A DNA stretch of 64,000 nucleotides from Pseudoalteromonas sp. P1-25. Its GTDB lineage: Bacteria > Pseudomonadota > Gammaproteobacteria > Enterobacterales > Alteromonadaceae. This document shows, one piece after another, positions 28,014 to 37,032 of the stretch; position 1 is the first letter of the stretch; each line of letters begins with the position of its first letter. A program made the position numbers and the translations under genes. Where the stretch lies: assembly GCF_001401805.1 (NCBI RefSeq), contig NZ_LKDW01000001.1, forward strand, positions 286,558 to 350,557, in the 5' to 3' direction. The notes below the pieces were generated by a model. That model worked only from the letters and a program-made list of their open reading frames with translations. It was not told where the DNA came from and made no database searches.

Positions 28014-29681
28014 ATGAGTAACACTTACGATTATATTATTGTGGGCGCCGGTTCTGCAGGTTGTGTACTTGCAAATCGCTTGTCTGAAGATACAAACAAT
28101 AAAGTGCTTTTGCTAGAAACTGGCAAAAGCGATAAAAGTATATTTATAAAAATGCCAACAGCGCTTTCTATCCCTATGAATACAGATAAATACGCGTGGC
28201 AGTTTCACACTCAGCCTGAGCCGTATTTAGATAACCGTGAAATGCACTGCCCACGCGGTAAAGTGTTAGGCGGCTCGTCATCAATTAATGGCATGGTGTA
28301 CGTACGCGGCCACGCGAAAGATTTTGACGAGTGGCAGCAACACGGTGCTAACGGCTGGGATTATCAGTCGTGCTTACCTTACTTCAAAAAAGCAGAAAGC
28401 TTTTATTTAGGCGAAAATGCGCACCGTGGTGGCACAGGCCCGCTTGGTGTTAATAACGGTAACGAAATGCAGAACCCGCTTTACACCACTTTTATAAAAG
28501 CAGGTGTACAAGCTGGATATGCACACACAGACGATTACAACGCAGCGCAGCAAGAAGGCTTTGGCCCTATGCATATGACTGTAAAAGACGGTGTGCGCAG
28601 CTCCGCCTCACGCGAATATCTAGACCCAGTAAAATCTCGCAGTAACTTAACCGTTATTACAGGTGCGTTAGCACAAAAAGTAATTTTAGAAGGCAAAAAA
28701 GCCACAGGCATTGAATACACAGTAAATGGCACGCTTAAAACGGCGCATGCTACTAAAGACGTTGTATTAAGTGCAGGCCCAATCGGCTCACCGCATATTT
28801 TACAGCTTTCGGGTATTGGCGATAAAGCCATACTTGAAGAAGCCGGTGTTGAGGTAAAACATCACTTACCAGGCGTTGGTCAAAACTTGCAAGATCACCT
28901 TGAGTTTTACTTTCAGTACAAGTGTAAGCAACCTATTACCTTAAACGGTAAATTAGGCCTGTTCTCTAAAGGCTTAATTGGCGCTAAATGGCTGCTGACC
29001 CGAAAAGGCTTAGGTGCAACCAATCATTTTGAGTCGTGTGCGTTTATTCGCTCAAAACCTGACGTTGAGTGGCCAGATATTCAGTACCACTTTTTACCAG
29101 CGGCGATGCGCTACGACGGGCGCAGTGCATTTGCGGGTCATGGTTTTCAGGTTCATGTAGGTCATAACAAACCTAAAAGCCGTGGTAGTGTGACTATTCA
29201 ATCAGCTAATCCTGAGCAACCGCCAAAAATTTTATTTAACTACTTACAGCATAAAGACGATATTGAAGGTTTTAGAGCATGTGTGCGCCTAACTCGCGAC
29301 ATTATTGAGCAAAGCGCATTTGATGACTACCGCGATGAAGAAATTCAACCAGGTAAGCACATTCAAACCGACGAAGAAATAGATGCCTTTGTACGCCAAG
29401 CGGTAGAAAGTGCCTATCACCCATCTTGTTCTTGCAAAATGGGCGAAGATAACATGGCCGTGGTTAATTCTAATACCCAAGTTCATGGTATTGAAGGGCT
29501 ACGTGTTGTTGACTCGTCAATCTTCCCAACGGTACCTAACGGTAACTTAAATGCCCCTACAATTATGGTTGCAGAAAAAGCAGCAGATCTAATTTTAGGT
29601 AAAACACCGTTACCGCAAGCATCTGTAGACGTTGCCATGAGCAGTAATTGGCAAACAACGCAACGTAATAGCGAGATTTAA
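28014..29681 (+). CDS. betA: Choline dehydrogenase
   Basis: A 555-aa GMC-family flavoprotein oxidising choline to betaine aldehyde at the membrane. The N-terminal FAD motif is [17 protein letters not shown]. The GMC signature [18 protein letters not shown] lies near residue 84, and the C-terminal active-site histidine/asparagine regions are [12 protein letters not shown] and [12 protein letters not shown]. The length matches E. coli BetA (556 aa). ATG 28014 follows AAGGTGG; an in-frame GTG at 28005 is less favourable. It completes the two-step glycine betaine route with betB. Confidence 0.95.
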   Translation: MSNTYDYIIVGAGSAGCVLANRLSEDTNNKVLLLETGKSDKSIFIKMPTALSIPMNTDKYAWQFHTQPEPYLDNREMHCPRGKVLGGSSSINGMVYVRGHAKDFDEWQQHGANGWDYQSCLPYFKKAESFYLGENAHRGGTGPLGVNNGNEMQNPLYTTFIKAGVQAGYAHTDDYNAAQQEGFGPMHMTVKDGVRSSASREYLDPVKSRSNLTVITGALAQKVILEGKKATGIEYTVNGTLKTAHATKDVVLSAGPIGSPHILQLSGIGDKAILEEAGVEVKHHLPGVGQNLQDHLEFYFQYKCKQPITLNGKLGLFSKGLIGAKWLLTRKGLGATNHFESCAFIRSKPDVEWPDIQYHFLPAAMRYDGRSAFAGHGFQVHVGHNKPKSRGSVTIQSANPEQPPKILFNYLQHKDDIEGFRACVRLTRDIIEQSAFDDYRDEEIQPGKHIQTDEEIDAFVRQAVESAYHPSCSCKMGEDNMAVVNSNTQVHGIEGLRVVDSSIFPTVPNGNLNAPTIMVAEKAADLILGKTPLPQASVDVAMSSNWQTTQRNSEI

Positions 29682-29690
29682 TTAAGCCAT

Positions 29691-29759
29691 AACGTGCCTA
29701 ACACAATGTAGGGCACGTTCAACTTGTAGTGGCTCACGGCGTAAATTGGTTACGCGGTG
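29691..29759 (+). other. Two intercistronic hairpins between betA and the BCCT-like gene
   Basis: AACGTGCC (29691-29698) pairs with GGCACGTT (29712-29719). CAC+GCGTAA (29735-29744) pairs with TTACGC+GTG (29750-29759) over a 5-nt loop with one G/G mismatch. Neither has a T-run. They may stabilise the upstream bet mRNA or allow partial read-through into the transporter gene. Confidence 0.55.
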
Positions 29760-29793
29760 TTTATGCAAGCAATAAAACAAAAACGGAGAACTT

Positions 29794-29844
29794 ATGAGTT
29801 ACTTTTATTCATTTTGGGAGGGCGATAATGACTATATGGCTTAG
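29794..29844 (+). CDS. Possible 16-aa leader peptide overlapping the BCCT-like gene
   Basis: MSYFYSFWEGDNDYMA has a good Shine-Dalgarno (CGGAGAA, about 4 nt before the ATG). Its coding sequence contains the GGGAGGG ribosome-binding site of the transporter gene, and its stop lies 17 nt inside that gene in a different frame. The arrangement suggests coupling, with ribosomes translating the short frame delivering to the transporter start. It is rich in aromatic residues. Whether the peptide itself matters is unknown. Confidence 0.45.
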   Translation: MSYFYSFWEGDNDYMA

Positions 29845-31045
29845 TGCTGGCATTATATTTACGCTACTTGCAGTTATCACTATTTTATTTAAATGGGGTA
29901 ACGTACGCGTAGTAGGCGTAACACCAGTGAGAACGTTTACCTTTATCGCAATCTTATTTACCTCAGGCCTAGACGTTGGCCTAATCATGTTTCCATTAAC
30001 CGAATTTGCAGGTTATGCAGACATAAAAGCAAGCCCAGAATACGCGTTTGCAAACCCACTGGCTATTGAGTTTGGCTACTGGGGATTCTTGATCTGGGGA
30101 TTTTACTTTCTTACGTGCTTTTATTTCTGTGTAATAGAGCCCAAAGTTAAATTTTTCGAAATTTCATGGGTTAAGTTCATTAATAACGTGGTTATTATTG
30201 GCACATGTGCCTTTACGGCTTACCTACTGCTTTCTAACTTACCCTGGTACTTACCAGAGCTAGGTGATGGCTCGAGCGTTATACCTACCTTTTACTTTAT
30301 TGTATTTGCAGCTATTTGCTTTGCTGTGTACTCAAGTACAGATATTAAATACGTGCGCTTTTTAAGTATTTCTACAACTTGGTTGTTTATCGCGTTAATT
30401 GCCTTTATGTGGGTGGGTGCATTTGTCGTTGGTGACAGCGAAATGTCGGCATTTACCAATAACCTTGCAGAAATTGGTACTTACTTTGCCAATATAAATG
30501 AGTTTGTTTTACCGCTTAACGACTACCATGAATTTTACCTTTTTTGGTGGTTCGCGTGGAGTATTATGATTGGTCAGTTTACGTCTCGTTTTGTAGGTGG
30601 CCTTAAAACATACCAAGTGCTAGGTGCAATGTTGATATTCCCATCTATCCCGATTGCAATTTGGTTTAGCGTACTTTATCACTACCACGAAATGGGTATT
30701 TCAACAGCGGGTATTAAAAACTTTGCCATGGTATTTGTTGGGATAGTGTTTGTTATTAATTCGCTTGATTCATTAATACGCCTATACACAGATAACCTTA
30801 ATTTAACGGTTAAACGTTTAGGTAAAATGAACTATATGCTGCTAAATATTGTGGCCTTATCGCTACTTACTTTGTTATTTAAACTTGAATTTTTACAAAT
30901 TCAATGGGTTGGCGCGTTAGTAATTGCACTGTTTTTTGGCTGTGCTGCGTTTATTGGCTATAGCAAATTTAAAACGGTTAACAATATAGACAGTTCGCCA
31001 AAAGCAAACAAAATCGATTACACAAAAATAGAAACTGTACATTAG
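29828..31045 (+). CDS. Short, divergent BCCT-like (choline/betaine) transporter
   Basis: A 405-aa inner-membrane protein with about eleven hydrophobic segments. The stretch FYLFWWFAWSIMIGQFTSR near residues 236-254 resembles the BCCT signature (FYWxWWxxWxPFVGxFIAR) of choline, carnitine and betaine carriers. It is shorter than typical BCCT members (about 500-700 aa), lacking the long cytoplasmic tails and probably one helix. ATG 29828 has GGGAGGG 7 nt upstream. The position after betBA makes choline import the simplest hypothesis. It could be a distinct family that only resembles BCCT. Confidence 0.65.
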   Translation: MTIWLSAGIIFTLLAVITILFKWGNVRVVGVTPVRTFTFIAILFTSGLDVGLIMFPLTEFAGYADIKASPEYAFANPLAIEFGYWGFLIWGFYFLTCFYFCVIEPKVKFFEISWVKFINNVVIIGTCAFTAYLLLSNLPWYLPELGDGSSVIPTFYFIVFAAICFAVYSSTDIKYVRFLSISTTWLFIALIAFMWVGAFVVGDSEMSAFTNNLAEIGTYFANINEFVLPLNDYHEFYLFWWFAWSIMIGQFTSRFVGGLKTYQVLGAMLIFPSIPIAIWFSVLYHYHEMGISTAGIKNFAMVFVGIVFVINSLDSLIRLYTDNLNLTVKRLGKMNYMLLNIVALSLLTLLFKLEFLQIQWVGALVIALFFGCAAFIGYSKFKTVNNIDSSPKANKIDYTKIETVH

Positions 31046-31054
31046 GGATCAACA

Positions 31055-31759
31055 ATGAATAACAAACTAAAACAACTAGCAGTAGCGCTACCTTTCGCAC
31101 TTTTATCAACAACGGTGTCAGCTAACTGGTCAACAACCATTACAGCGGCATCTGACTATACTTTTAACGGTGTAACACAAACAGATAGCGACCCTGCAAT
31201 TCAAGCAAGCCTTGATTACGCGTTCGACAGCGGTGTTTATGCGGGTGCATGGGCATCTAATGTAGATTTTGGTGATGACACTGATTTTGAACTTGATGCG
31301 TACCTTGGTAAATACGTGCAACTTAACGAGCAAGTGAGCGCTGATTACGGTATTGCTTATTACACATACCAAGGTAATAACAGCGATGGTAACTACGCAG
31401 AAGCCTACACAAAATTTGGCTATGCAAGTGAGTATGGTCAAACAGAGCTTAACTTTTGGTATAGCTGGGATTACTTTGGTACCGGTGCTGGCCATGTTAT
31501 TTCTATGATTGCGCACACCTTTGAAATTGCCCCGAATCATGCCATTCGCGCAAGCTTTGATATTTCAAACTCACTCGATGGCGATAAATTTCAGTGGGAT
31601 GCACCAAAAGGTGATAAATCTTACAGCCATTACCGCCTAGCGTATCAAACGAGCTACGAAGGCTTTGGTATTGAGATTGCTGCAGAAGACACAAGCCTAG
31701 ACTACGACTACGCTGATGAGCGTATAGTGCTTGCTATATCACGCACATTCGATTTATAA
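31055..31759 (+). CDS. TorF-family putative outer-membrane porin
   Basis: A 234-aa protein with signal peptide (MNNKLKQLAVALPFALLSTTVSA) and a beta-barrel pattern. The opening WSTTITAASDYTFNGVTQTDSDPAIQ and the ending RIVLAISRTFDL are typical of the TIGR02001/TorF putative porins, with C-terminal aromatic-x-L. It starts 9 bp after the BCCT-like gene behind TTAGGGATC. Co-transcription with the choline genes suggests it passes choline or betaine through the outer membrane; this is inferred from position. Confidence 0.82.
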   Translation: MNNKLKQLAVALPFALLSTTVSANWSTTITAASDYTFNGVTQTDSDPAIQASLDYAFDSGVYAGAWASNVDFGDDTDFELDAYLGKYVQLNEQVSADYGIAYYTYQGNNSDGNYAEAYTKFGYASEYGQTELNFWYSWDYFGTGAGHVISMIAHTFEIAPNHAIRASFDISNSLDGDKFQWDAPKGDKSYSHYRLAYQTSYEGFGIEIAAEDTSLDYDYADERIVLAISRTFDL

Positions 31760-31785
31760 AGTTGTAGTTGTTAGATTCTACAAAC

Positions 31786-31817
31786 AAAAATGCCACTTTT
31801 AAAAGTGGCATTTTTTT
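31786..31817. terminator. Bidirectional terminator after the bet-porin cluster
   Basis: AATGCCACTTTT and AAAAGTGGCATT form a 12-bp palindromic stem with A and T runs at either end, placed between the porin gene and the convergent GGDEF-EAL gene. Confidence 0.9.
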
Positions 31818-32000
31818 ATCTAACACAATTTTACTATTCTTTAAGCATAAAGCTTTTCATTTCAAAATTTTTAGTAACACCATCTTAAATAAAGGAACGT
31901 CGGTCCACTAGCAATGCTAATACATCACGTAATAGTCAGCATTAGGCCAAAAACGACTTTATTCATTCTATTCATACAGCCCATATAAAACATACACGCT

Positions 32001-33905
32001 TTAATCAATTTCCCATGCACTAGTACCCGCGGCAGATAAATTGGCTGTATTTTTTCGTAATACTTTATTACCCACATTGATAGATGACTCTGGGCGGCTA
32101 ACCAAATACCCTTGCACAGAGCTGACCCCCATGCGTTTTACAAGCTCAAACTGTTCAATTTCCTCTACGCCCTCTGCCACTATTTTAAGCCCCAGCTTTT
32201 GACCTAGTTCGCTGATGGTATTAAGAATATCATTGTACTTTGGACTTTTATCAGCTTGAGAGATAAACGAGCGATCTATTTTTATTACATCGATAGGTAA
32301 ATCAGCTAATGTACTCAATGAACTAAAGCCGGTACCAAAATCGTCAATCGCAATCGTCACCCCTTCAGCGCGAAGTCGCTCAAGCTCTTCAATCATACTT
32401 TTACTGGCTTTGATAAACGTAGATTCCGTTATTTCTAACATTAAAGAATGTGATGGCAGCCCTGTGTTTTTTAGATTTTTCATTATCCAATCGTACACTG
32501 AGCGATGTTTTAATTGCACGCCTGATACATTAACCGAAATTTTTACTTTGCGCATACCCGCATTATGCCATGCCGCCATCTGCCTGCACGACTCATGCAT
32601 AATCCAATCGCCGAGCTCTAAAATAAGGTTAGATTCTTCAGCAATAGGAATGAACTCAGCTGGTGAAATCATCCCTTCTATAGGGTGCTCCCAACGTGTA
32701 AGCGCTTCGAAATAATCTATCATGCAGTCTTCTACATGGACGATAGGTTGAAACGATAAGTAAAAGTCTTTACACGCCACGGCCAAACGCAGCTCTTCCA
32801 ATAGATAATGATAACGGCGCATTTTATTACCCATTTCTGGGGAGTACACTTTAAAAATGCCTTTACCGTCGCTTTTTGCACGGTACATTGCCACATCCGC
32901 TAACTGTAATAGTGCTTGTGGGGTTGAGGCGCTCTCTGGGTAGGAAGCAATACCAATACTGGCACTAATTTTGACTATTTTGTTACCCAGCACAAAGTCT
33001 TTCTCAAGCTCACTGAGTACATGCTTTGCAATATCAACCACTTTATTTTCGCTATCAACTGACTCTATGAAAATTGAAAATTCGTCTCCACCTAAACGAG
33101 ATAAATTTTGCTCTAACTGATTAGCCGAATTGATATTGCTTAGCTTATGGTGACGTAATACATTAGCTAAGCGTGTAGCTACTTGTACCAAAATTTCGTC
33201 ACCAAAACTGTGACCAAATGAGTCATTAACTTGTTTAAATCCGTCTAGGTCAATAAACAGCAGCGCACACTTAAGATCCTCCTCATCATTAAAATTAATT
33301 TGCCTATCTATGTGCTCAATATAGGCATGGCGGTCGATAAGCAAGGTTAATTTGTCTTGGCAGATACTTGTTTGTGTTTGCTTTAAATAGTTAGCTACGT
33401 GAATATTTAGATTGTTTATTGATTGGCTCAAATTGCTAAGCCCCGACGAGTTGTCGTGTTGGGGTTGAAGGTTAAAGGCAACAAGCAATTGATTAGCGCT
33501 GTTATTAAGCTTTGCTATTTCACGTTGATAAGAGATTTTTTTACGCTCTTTTCGAATAATTGTAAAGCCCACAAACAATACCATACACACCAAAATAAAA
33601 TTTATTGGCGATGTTAAAGTCATTAGTATTAGTTTTGTGGCATTTGCAGCAATAAATTCAGTATCAGTAGTTTTGACTAATAAAAAATCGGCAGAGGGCT
33701 GGTGTATTAAATAGTGCCCGTTGAGCATAGGGTTATACCAAGGCGCCATTTCGAGCGTTGTATCTGCAATATCAAAGTGGCGTAAATCTATGTCAGGGTT
33801 GAATAAATTAATGCGGTTAATTTGGTTTGTTAGTTCAATGTTTAAACAAAAGCAAAACAAGATAAATACAAAAAAAATGCTGCCTAAGGGTTTAAATTTA
33901 TTCAT
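32001..33905 (-). CDS. Membrane GGDEF-EAL bifunctional c-di-GMP enzyme
   Basis: A 634-aa protein with two membrane helices (about residues 8-25 and 98-117) flanking a periplasmic segment of about 70 aa. A linker, a GGDEF domain (LGGDEF at 271-276) and an EAL domain (FEALTRW, E400-L402) follow. The catalytic motifs DDFGTG, IKIDRSF and VAEGVE are intact. No RxxD inhibitory site precedes GGDEF, so product inhibition is not expected. It could make, degrade or switch between both activities. ATG 33905 is chosen over a TTG at 33908. An imperfect hairpin lies about 40 nt upstream. Confidence 0.93.
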   Translation of the reverse strand: MNKFKPLGSIFFVFILFCFCLNIELTNQINRINLFNPDIDLRHFDIADTTLEMAPWYNPMLNGHYLIHQPSADFLLVKTTDTEFIAANATKLILMTLTSPINFILVCMVLFVGFTIIRKERKKISYQREIAKLNNSANQLLVAFNLQPQHDNSSGLSNLSQSINNLNIHVANYLKQTQTSICQDKLTLLIDRHAYIEHIDRQINFNDEEDLKCALLFIDLDGFKQVNDSFGHSFGDEILVQVATRLANVLRHHKLSNINSANQLEQNLSRLGGDEFSIFIESVDSENKVVDIAKHVLSELEKDFVLGNKIVKISASIGIASYPESASTPQALLQLADVAMYRAKSDGKGIFKVYSPEMGNKMRRYHYLLEELRLAVACKDFYLSFQPIVHVEDCMIDYFEALTRWEHPIEGMISPAEFIPIAEESNLILELGDWIMHESCRQMAAWHNAGMRKVKISVNVSGVQLKHRSVYDWIMKNLKNTGLPSHSLMLEITESTFIKASKSMIEELERLRAEGVTIAIDDFGTGFSSLSTLADLPIDVIKIDRSFISQADKSPKYNDILNTISELGQKLGLKIVAEGVEEIEQFELVKRMGVSSVQGYLVSRPESSINVGNKVLRKNTANLSAAGTSAWEID

Positions 33906-33944
33906 CAATAAAATCCATCTAAATTACTTATCCTATAAACCCGT

Positions 33945-33978
33945 TACTAAAAGGAGATTATATCGCCTGTTTTTAGTA
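33945..33978 (-). other. Imperfect hairpin in the 5' region of the GGDEF-EAL gene
   Basis: TACTAAAA (33945-33952) pairs with TTTTAGTA (33971-33978), and GG-A-GAT pairs with ATC-G-CC inside it, around TAT with a 3-nt bulge. It lies 40-73 nt before the start codon. I looked for the c-di-GMP-I riboswitch core (GCAAAGCC-like) and did not find it. Confidence 0.4.
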
Positions 33979-34128
33979 CTAAGCAAGCCATAGCACAGTC
34001 CTTATGTATTAAAATTTTTAGAACCGTACTCAAAAAGAATAATTTAATGCTTAATAATTAAGTAATTATAGAGTGTGATGAATAAAAATAAACCACTTTG
34101 TTAAAGTTACATATTTTGGCTTAATAAC

Positions 34129-36375
34129 TTATAGCTGCCATGCATAGCTCACTTTTGTAAAAAATGTGCGTTGATCTCTTTCAACGTGTTGTAAGGAGTC
34201 GTCTTGGTAGCTTTTATCTGAATAGCCTAAATAAAATAATGTTTGAGCATTAATTTTGTACGAGTAAACTAATTGGCTGCCATAGTCTTTATTAATGTGG
34301 CTAACTTGGTAGTAGTAGGCGTCTTTGTTTCTATCAATGTCTTCAAATTGCAAAATAAGCTTGAGCATAGCGCGCATGCTAAATTTATAATAAAGCCTAA
34401 AGTCTAATAAGTTAGCGGTATAAACTCGCTCCCCTTGTGGGTTATCTAAAACGCTGTAGTTATGCGTAGCGTCTACTTGCCAATGATCGTTTATATCCCA
34501 CGTAACTTGTGTTTGCGTTGCATACGAATCGCCAATTTGCTCATTGGCGTAATCAATGCGGCTGCCATACTCACCATAAAACGAAAGCCATATATTATTT
34601 TTAGGTTTAAAGCCCGTATAAACAAAGCCAATATTTTGGTTATAAAAAGCATCATTATAGTTTTCATAACGATGCAGTAAGCCAATTTCAAAAATAGACT
34701 GCTTTTGACCTTTTAATGTTATAAACCCTTGGTATTCTTCTTCAAGTAGGTCGCCATTTTGCGCCCATGTTTTATCCCAATCAGCCTCATAAGACCATGA
34801 CGTTAATAAGCCAGACTCATCCGCATACCAGGTTTGCCCGCCCCCAAAGCCTACGTTCTCATAATCTACTTTTTCTTGATAACCTAAGTCAGTGCGATAG
34901 TCTTTACCTACTTTTTCGTAGCTAGCAAACAAATTGTAGTCACGTTTATCACGGGTAAACTCTAAAGCGTACGCTTCATCAGATTGAGTTTTAGATAAGT
35001 TATAGTTACTTTTTAAAAAATCAGAGTTTTTAGAATCGGTTGTAGCTACTTGGTAGGCCAGCAGATCTGTTTGATTAAACCAATAGCTGCCATCAACAGA
35101 AAGCACTGTATTGTAGTAATCATCGCTTTCGCGGTGGGTCGTACTTAGCCCTATAGTGCCTTGTTGGCCAATATCGTATTGATAACGCGCCGCTGCTGCA
35201 TGGGTTTTATCCTCTAACATTGCAAAACCAGAGCCTTGATTTGTGGGCAATAAAATAGTGCTATTATTGTCATCGGCATACATAAATGCATAGCTATGTT
35301 GCCCTGTTTTACCTGTTAATTTTGCCCCAACTTCAGGCTCTGCAATAGTGCGGGTATACAATAGCTCAAACAAACTGCTTTTAAAGTAGGATGCGCCATC
35401 TAAAAAAAATGGTCGTTTTTCTGCATAATAAATTGAGTAAGTGGTATTTACATCAAGGGCTAACGCATCACTTTCTATTTGCGAAAAGTCGGGGTTTATA
35501 GTGGCATTAATTACCGCATCTTGTGTAACCCCCCAGCGTAAATCAAGGCCAGCTTCGGTGTCTATATCGCCATTATCCCACGGCCCTGGCAAGGTAGGTT
35601 TTGAATCATTTCTGAGCGCAGTAAGCGTGGGCGTTAGTTGCAGATTCTTACTGGCTTTTATATTCTTAAAACCATTTAATTTATCAAACTGACATAAACT
35701 GCATTTTATATCTCGGTCAAACCCCATGTTTGAAAGCTGATACAGTACATCACGTTGATAATTTCTCATAAGGGCAAAGCCCCATGTTAAATCTGTTTTA
35801 TTTTCAGGAAATCTCAGCGCTTTAAAAGGTATGCGCATTTCAACCACATACCCTTGCTCAGTAATTTTCCCAGCACTATCCCATATTGCATCCCAAGACG
35901 GATCTGATTGCCAGCCATCGGTGTCGCTCATTCGAGTATCACCTTGCGCACCCAGTGGGTTTACATAAAATTCGTAAGCTGAACGTTCATCGTTAAAAGT
36001 ATCAATAATTAAAATAACCGTATCATCTTGCCAAAGTGTATCTCTGTCGCGAAGTGACGCAGTAATTTCGCTCGGTTGTGGATCTTCGGCTACAAATGCA
36101 ACATATAAGTTGCTGCCATCTTCGTACATGTAAGCATCGGTTTTAACCGGTGGGGAGCCCTTTTCGTTAGGCTCATCTTGAAATGCTACAGGGATTAAAG
36201 TGGCATTCTGCCAGTGGGGCTCATCCAGTACGCCATCTACAGTAATATCTGCATTTATATGTACAAGAGAATGCTGCTGTTTTTCACTGGCATAAAGGTG
36301 GTTAGAAAATAAAAGTGCAATTAAGAAGGGAAATAAAGCACTGCATTGTTTTTTTATAATTATTAAGTACTGCAT
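34129..36375 (-). CDS. Exported CBM9-domain/DUF5916 outer-membrane protein
   Basis: A 748-aa secreted protein. After a signal peptide (ending about SNHLYAS) comes a CBM9-like module (VDGVLDEPHWQNATLIPVAFQDEPN... VEMRIPFKALRF, about 35-210). Then follows a DUF5916 region with INPDFSQIESDALALDVNTTYSIYYAEKRPFFLDG, and a long C-terminal beta-barrel of aromatic-alternating strands ending VSYAWQL. Such proteins occur next to TonB systems in marine bacteria, but their ligand is unknown. ATG 36375 is preferred over 36381 because GGA lies 5 nt upstream. Two CxxC-like cysteines (IKCSLCQF) may form a disulfide. Confidence 0.85.
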   Translation of the reverse strand: MQYLIIIKKQCSALFPFLIALLFSNHLYASEKQQHSLVHINADITVDGVLDEPHWQNATLIPVAFQDEPNEKGSPPVKTDAYMYEDGSNLYVAFVAEDPQPSEITASLRDRDTLWQDDTVILIIDTFNDERSAYEFYVNPLGAQGDTRMSDTDGWQSDPSWDAIWDSAGKITEQGYVVEMRIPFKALRFPENKTDLTWGFALMRNYQRDVLYQLSNMGFDRDIKCSLCQFDKLNGFKNIKASKNLQLTPTLTALRNDSKPTLPGPWDNGDIDTEAGLDLRWGVTQDAVINATINPDFSQIESDALALDVNTTYSIYYAEKRPFFLDGASYFKSSLFELLYTRTIAEPEVGAKLTGKTGQHSYAFMYADDNNSTILLPTNQGSGFAMLEDKTHAAAARYQYDIGQQGTIGLSTTHRESDDYYNTVLSVDGSYWFNQTDLLAYQVATTDSKNSDFLKSNYNLSKTQSDEAYALEFTRDKRDYNLFASYEKVGKDYRTDLGYQEKVDYENVGFGGGQTWYADESGLLTSWSYEADWDKTWAQNGDLLEEEYQGFITLKGQKQSIFEIGLLHRYENYNDAFYNQNIGFVYTGFKPKNNIWLSFYGEYGSRIDYANEQIGDSYATQTQVTWDINDHWQVDATHNYSVLDNPQGERVYTANLLDFRLYYKFSMRAMLKLILQFEDIDRNKDAYYYQVSHINKDYGSQLVYSYKINAQTLFYLGYSDKSYQDDSLQHVERDQRTFFTKVSYAWQL

Positions 36376-36516
36376 AAACATCCATTTAGACGTGTTTACC
36401 CTTAAAAGGTAAACTTATTTATGCAGTGTAATTTAAGTCAGTACATTTGTTAATAGCTTGATACTAAAAACAATCGCTTTTTTAACTAATTAATATTAAA
36501 GGCTTAATTTAAAAAG

Positions 36517-36840
36517 CTAGGTTTCAATTAATTTAAGCTTATTAGCCACACCATTCCAACTATCGGCATCAGTAGGCGCTGGTTTTACCTCAACAATGCG
36601 TGGCCACACCAATGCAAGCTCAGCATTAAGCTCGGTAAACTCTTTTTGGTCTTCTGGCAGCTCATCTTCTTGGTAAATTGCTTCAGCTGGGCACTCTGGT
36701 ACACATAACCCACAATCTATGCAATCAATAGGGCTTATTGCTAAAAAGTTAGGGCCTTCGTAAAAGGCATCTGCAGGGCACACTGCCACACAATCTGTGT
36801 ATTTGCATTTAATACAGTTTTCGGTGACCACAAACGCCAT
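36517..36840 (-). CDS. fdxA: 7Fe/8Fe-type ferredoxin FdxA
   Basis: A 107-aa ferredoxin with two cluster motifs: [14 protein letters not shown] (C9, C12, C17, C21) and [12 protein letters not shown] (C40, C43, C46, C50). The pattern and the C-terminal extension ([22 protein letters not shown]) are those of FdxA-type proteins carrying one 3Fe-4S and one 4Fe-4S cluster. It transfers electrons in the cytoplasm; its partner is not visible. It is divergent from the FAD-dependent dehydrogenase at 37033, which could be functionally linked. Confidence 0.93.
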   Translation of the reverse strand: MAFVVTENCIKCKYTDCVAVCPADAFYEGPNFLAISPIDCIDCGLCVPECPAEAIYQEDELPEDQKEFTELNAELALVWPRIVEVKPAPTDADSWNGVANKLKLIET

Positions 36841-37032
36841 AATAGTTTAAACCTAGTAATTAATTATCTGAAGCGCGGATCATACCCAACCCCTTTAAAA
36901 ACACAATAAATATGTGCCATCTGTGGTCAATTTAACGTAATATATGCGCCCTTAATGTATAGCCATTACGTGCCCTACACTTCTTATTGTGAGCGGATAC
37001 TATTACCGCTAAGACACCTAAAAGAGATAACA

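Noticed and set aside
33906..34128. c-di-GMP riboswitch before the GGDEF-EAL gene
   Set aside because: A hairpin exists, but the conserved GEMM core is absent.
36955..37032. N-terminal extension of the FAD dehydrogenase
   Set aside because: The 26 extra residues lack family similarity, while ATG 37033 has a plausible AGAG element and a typical start.
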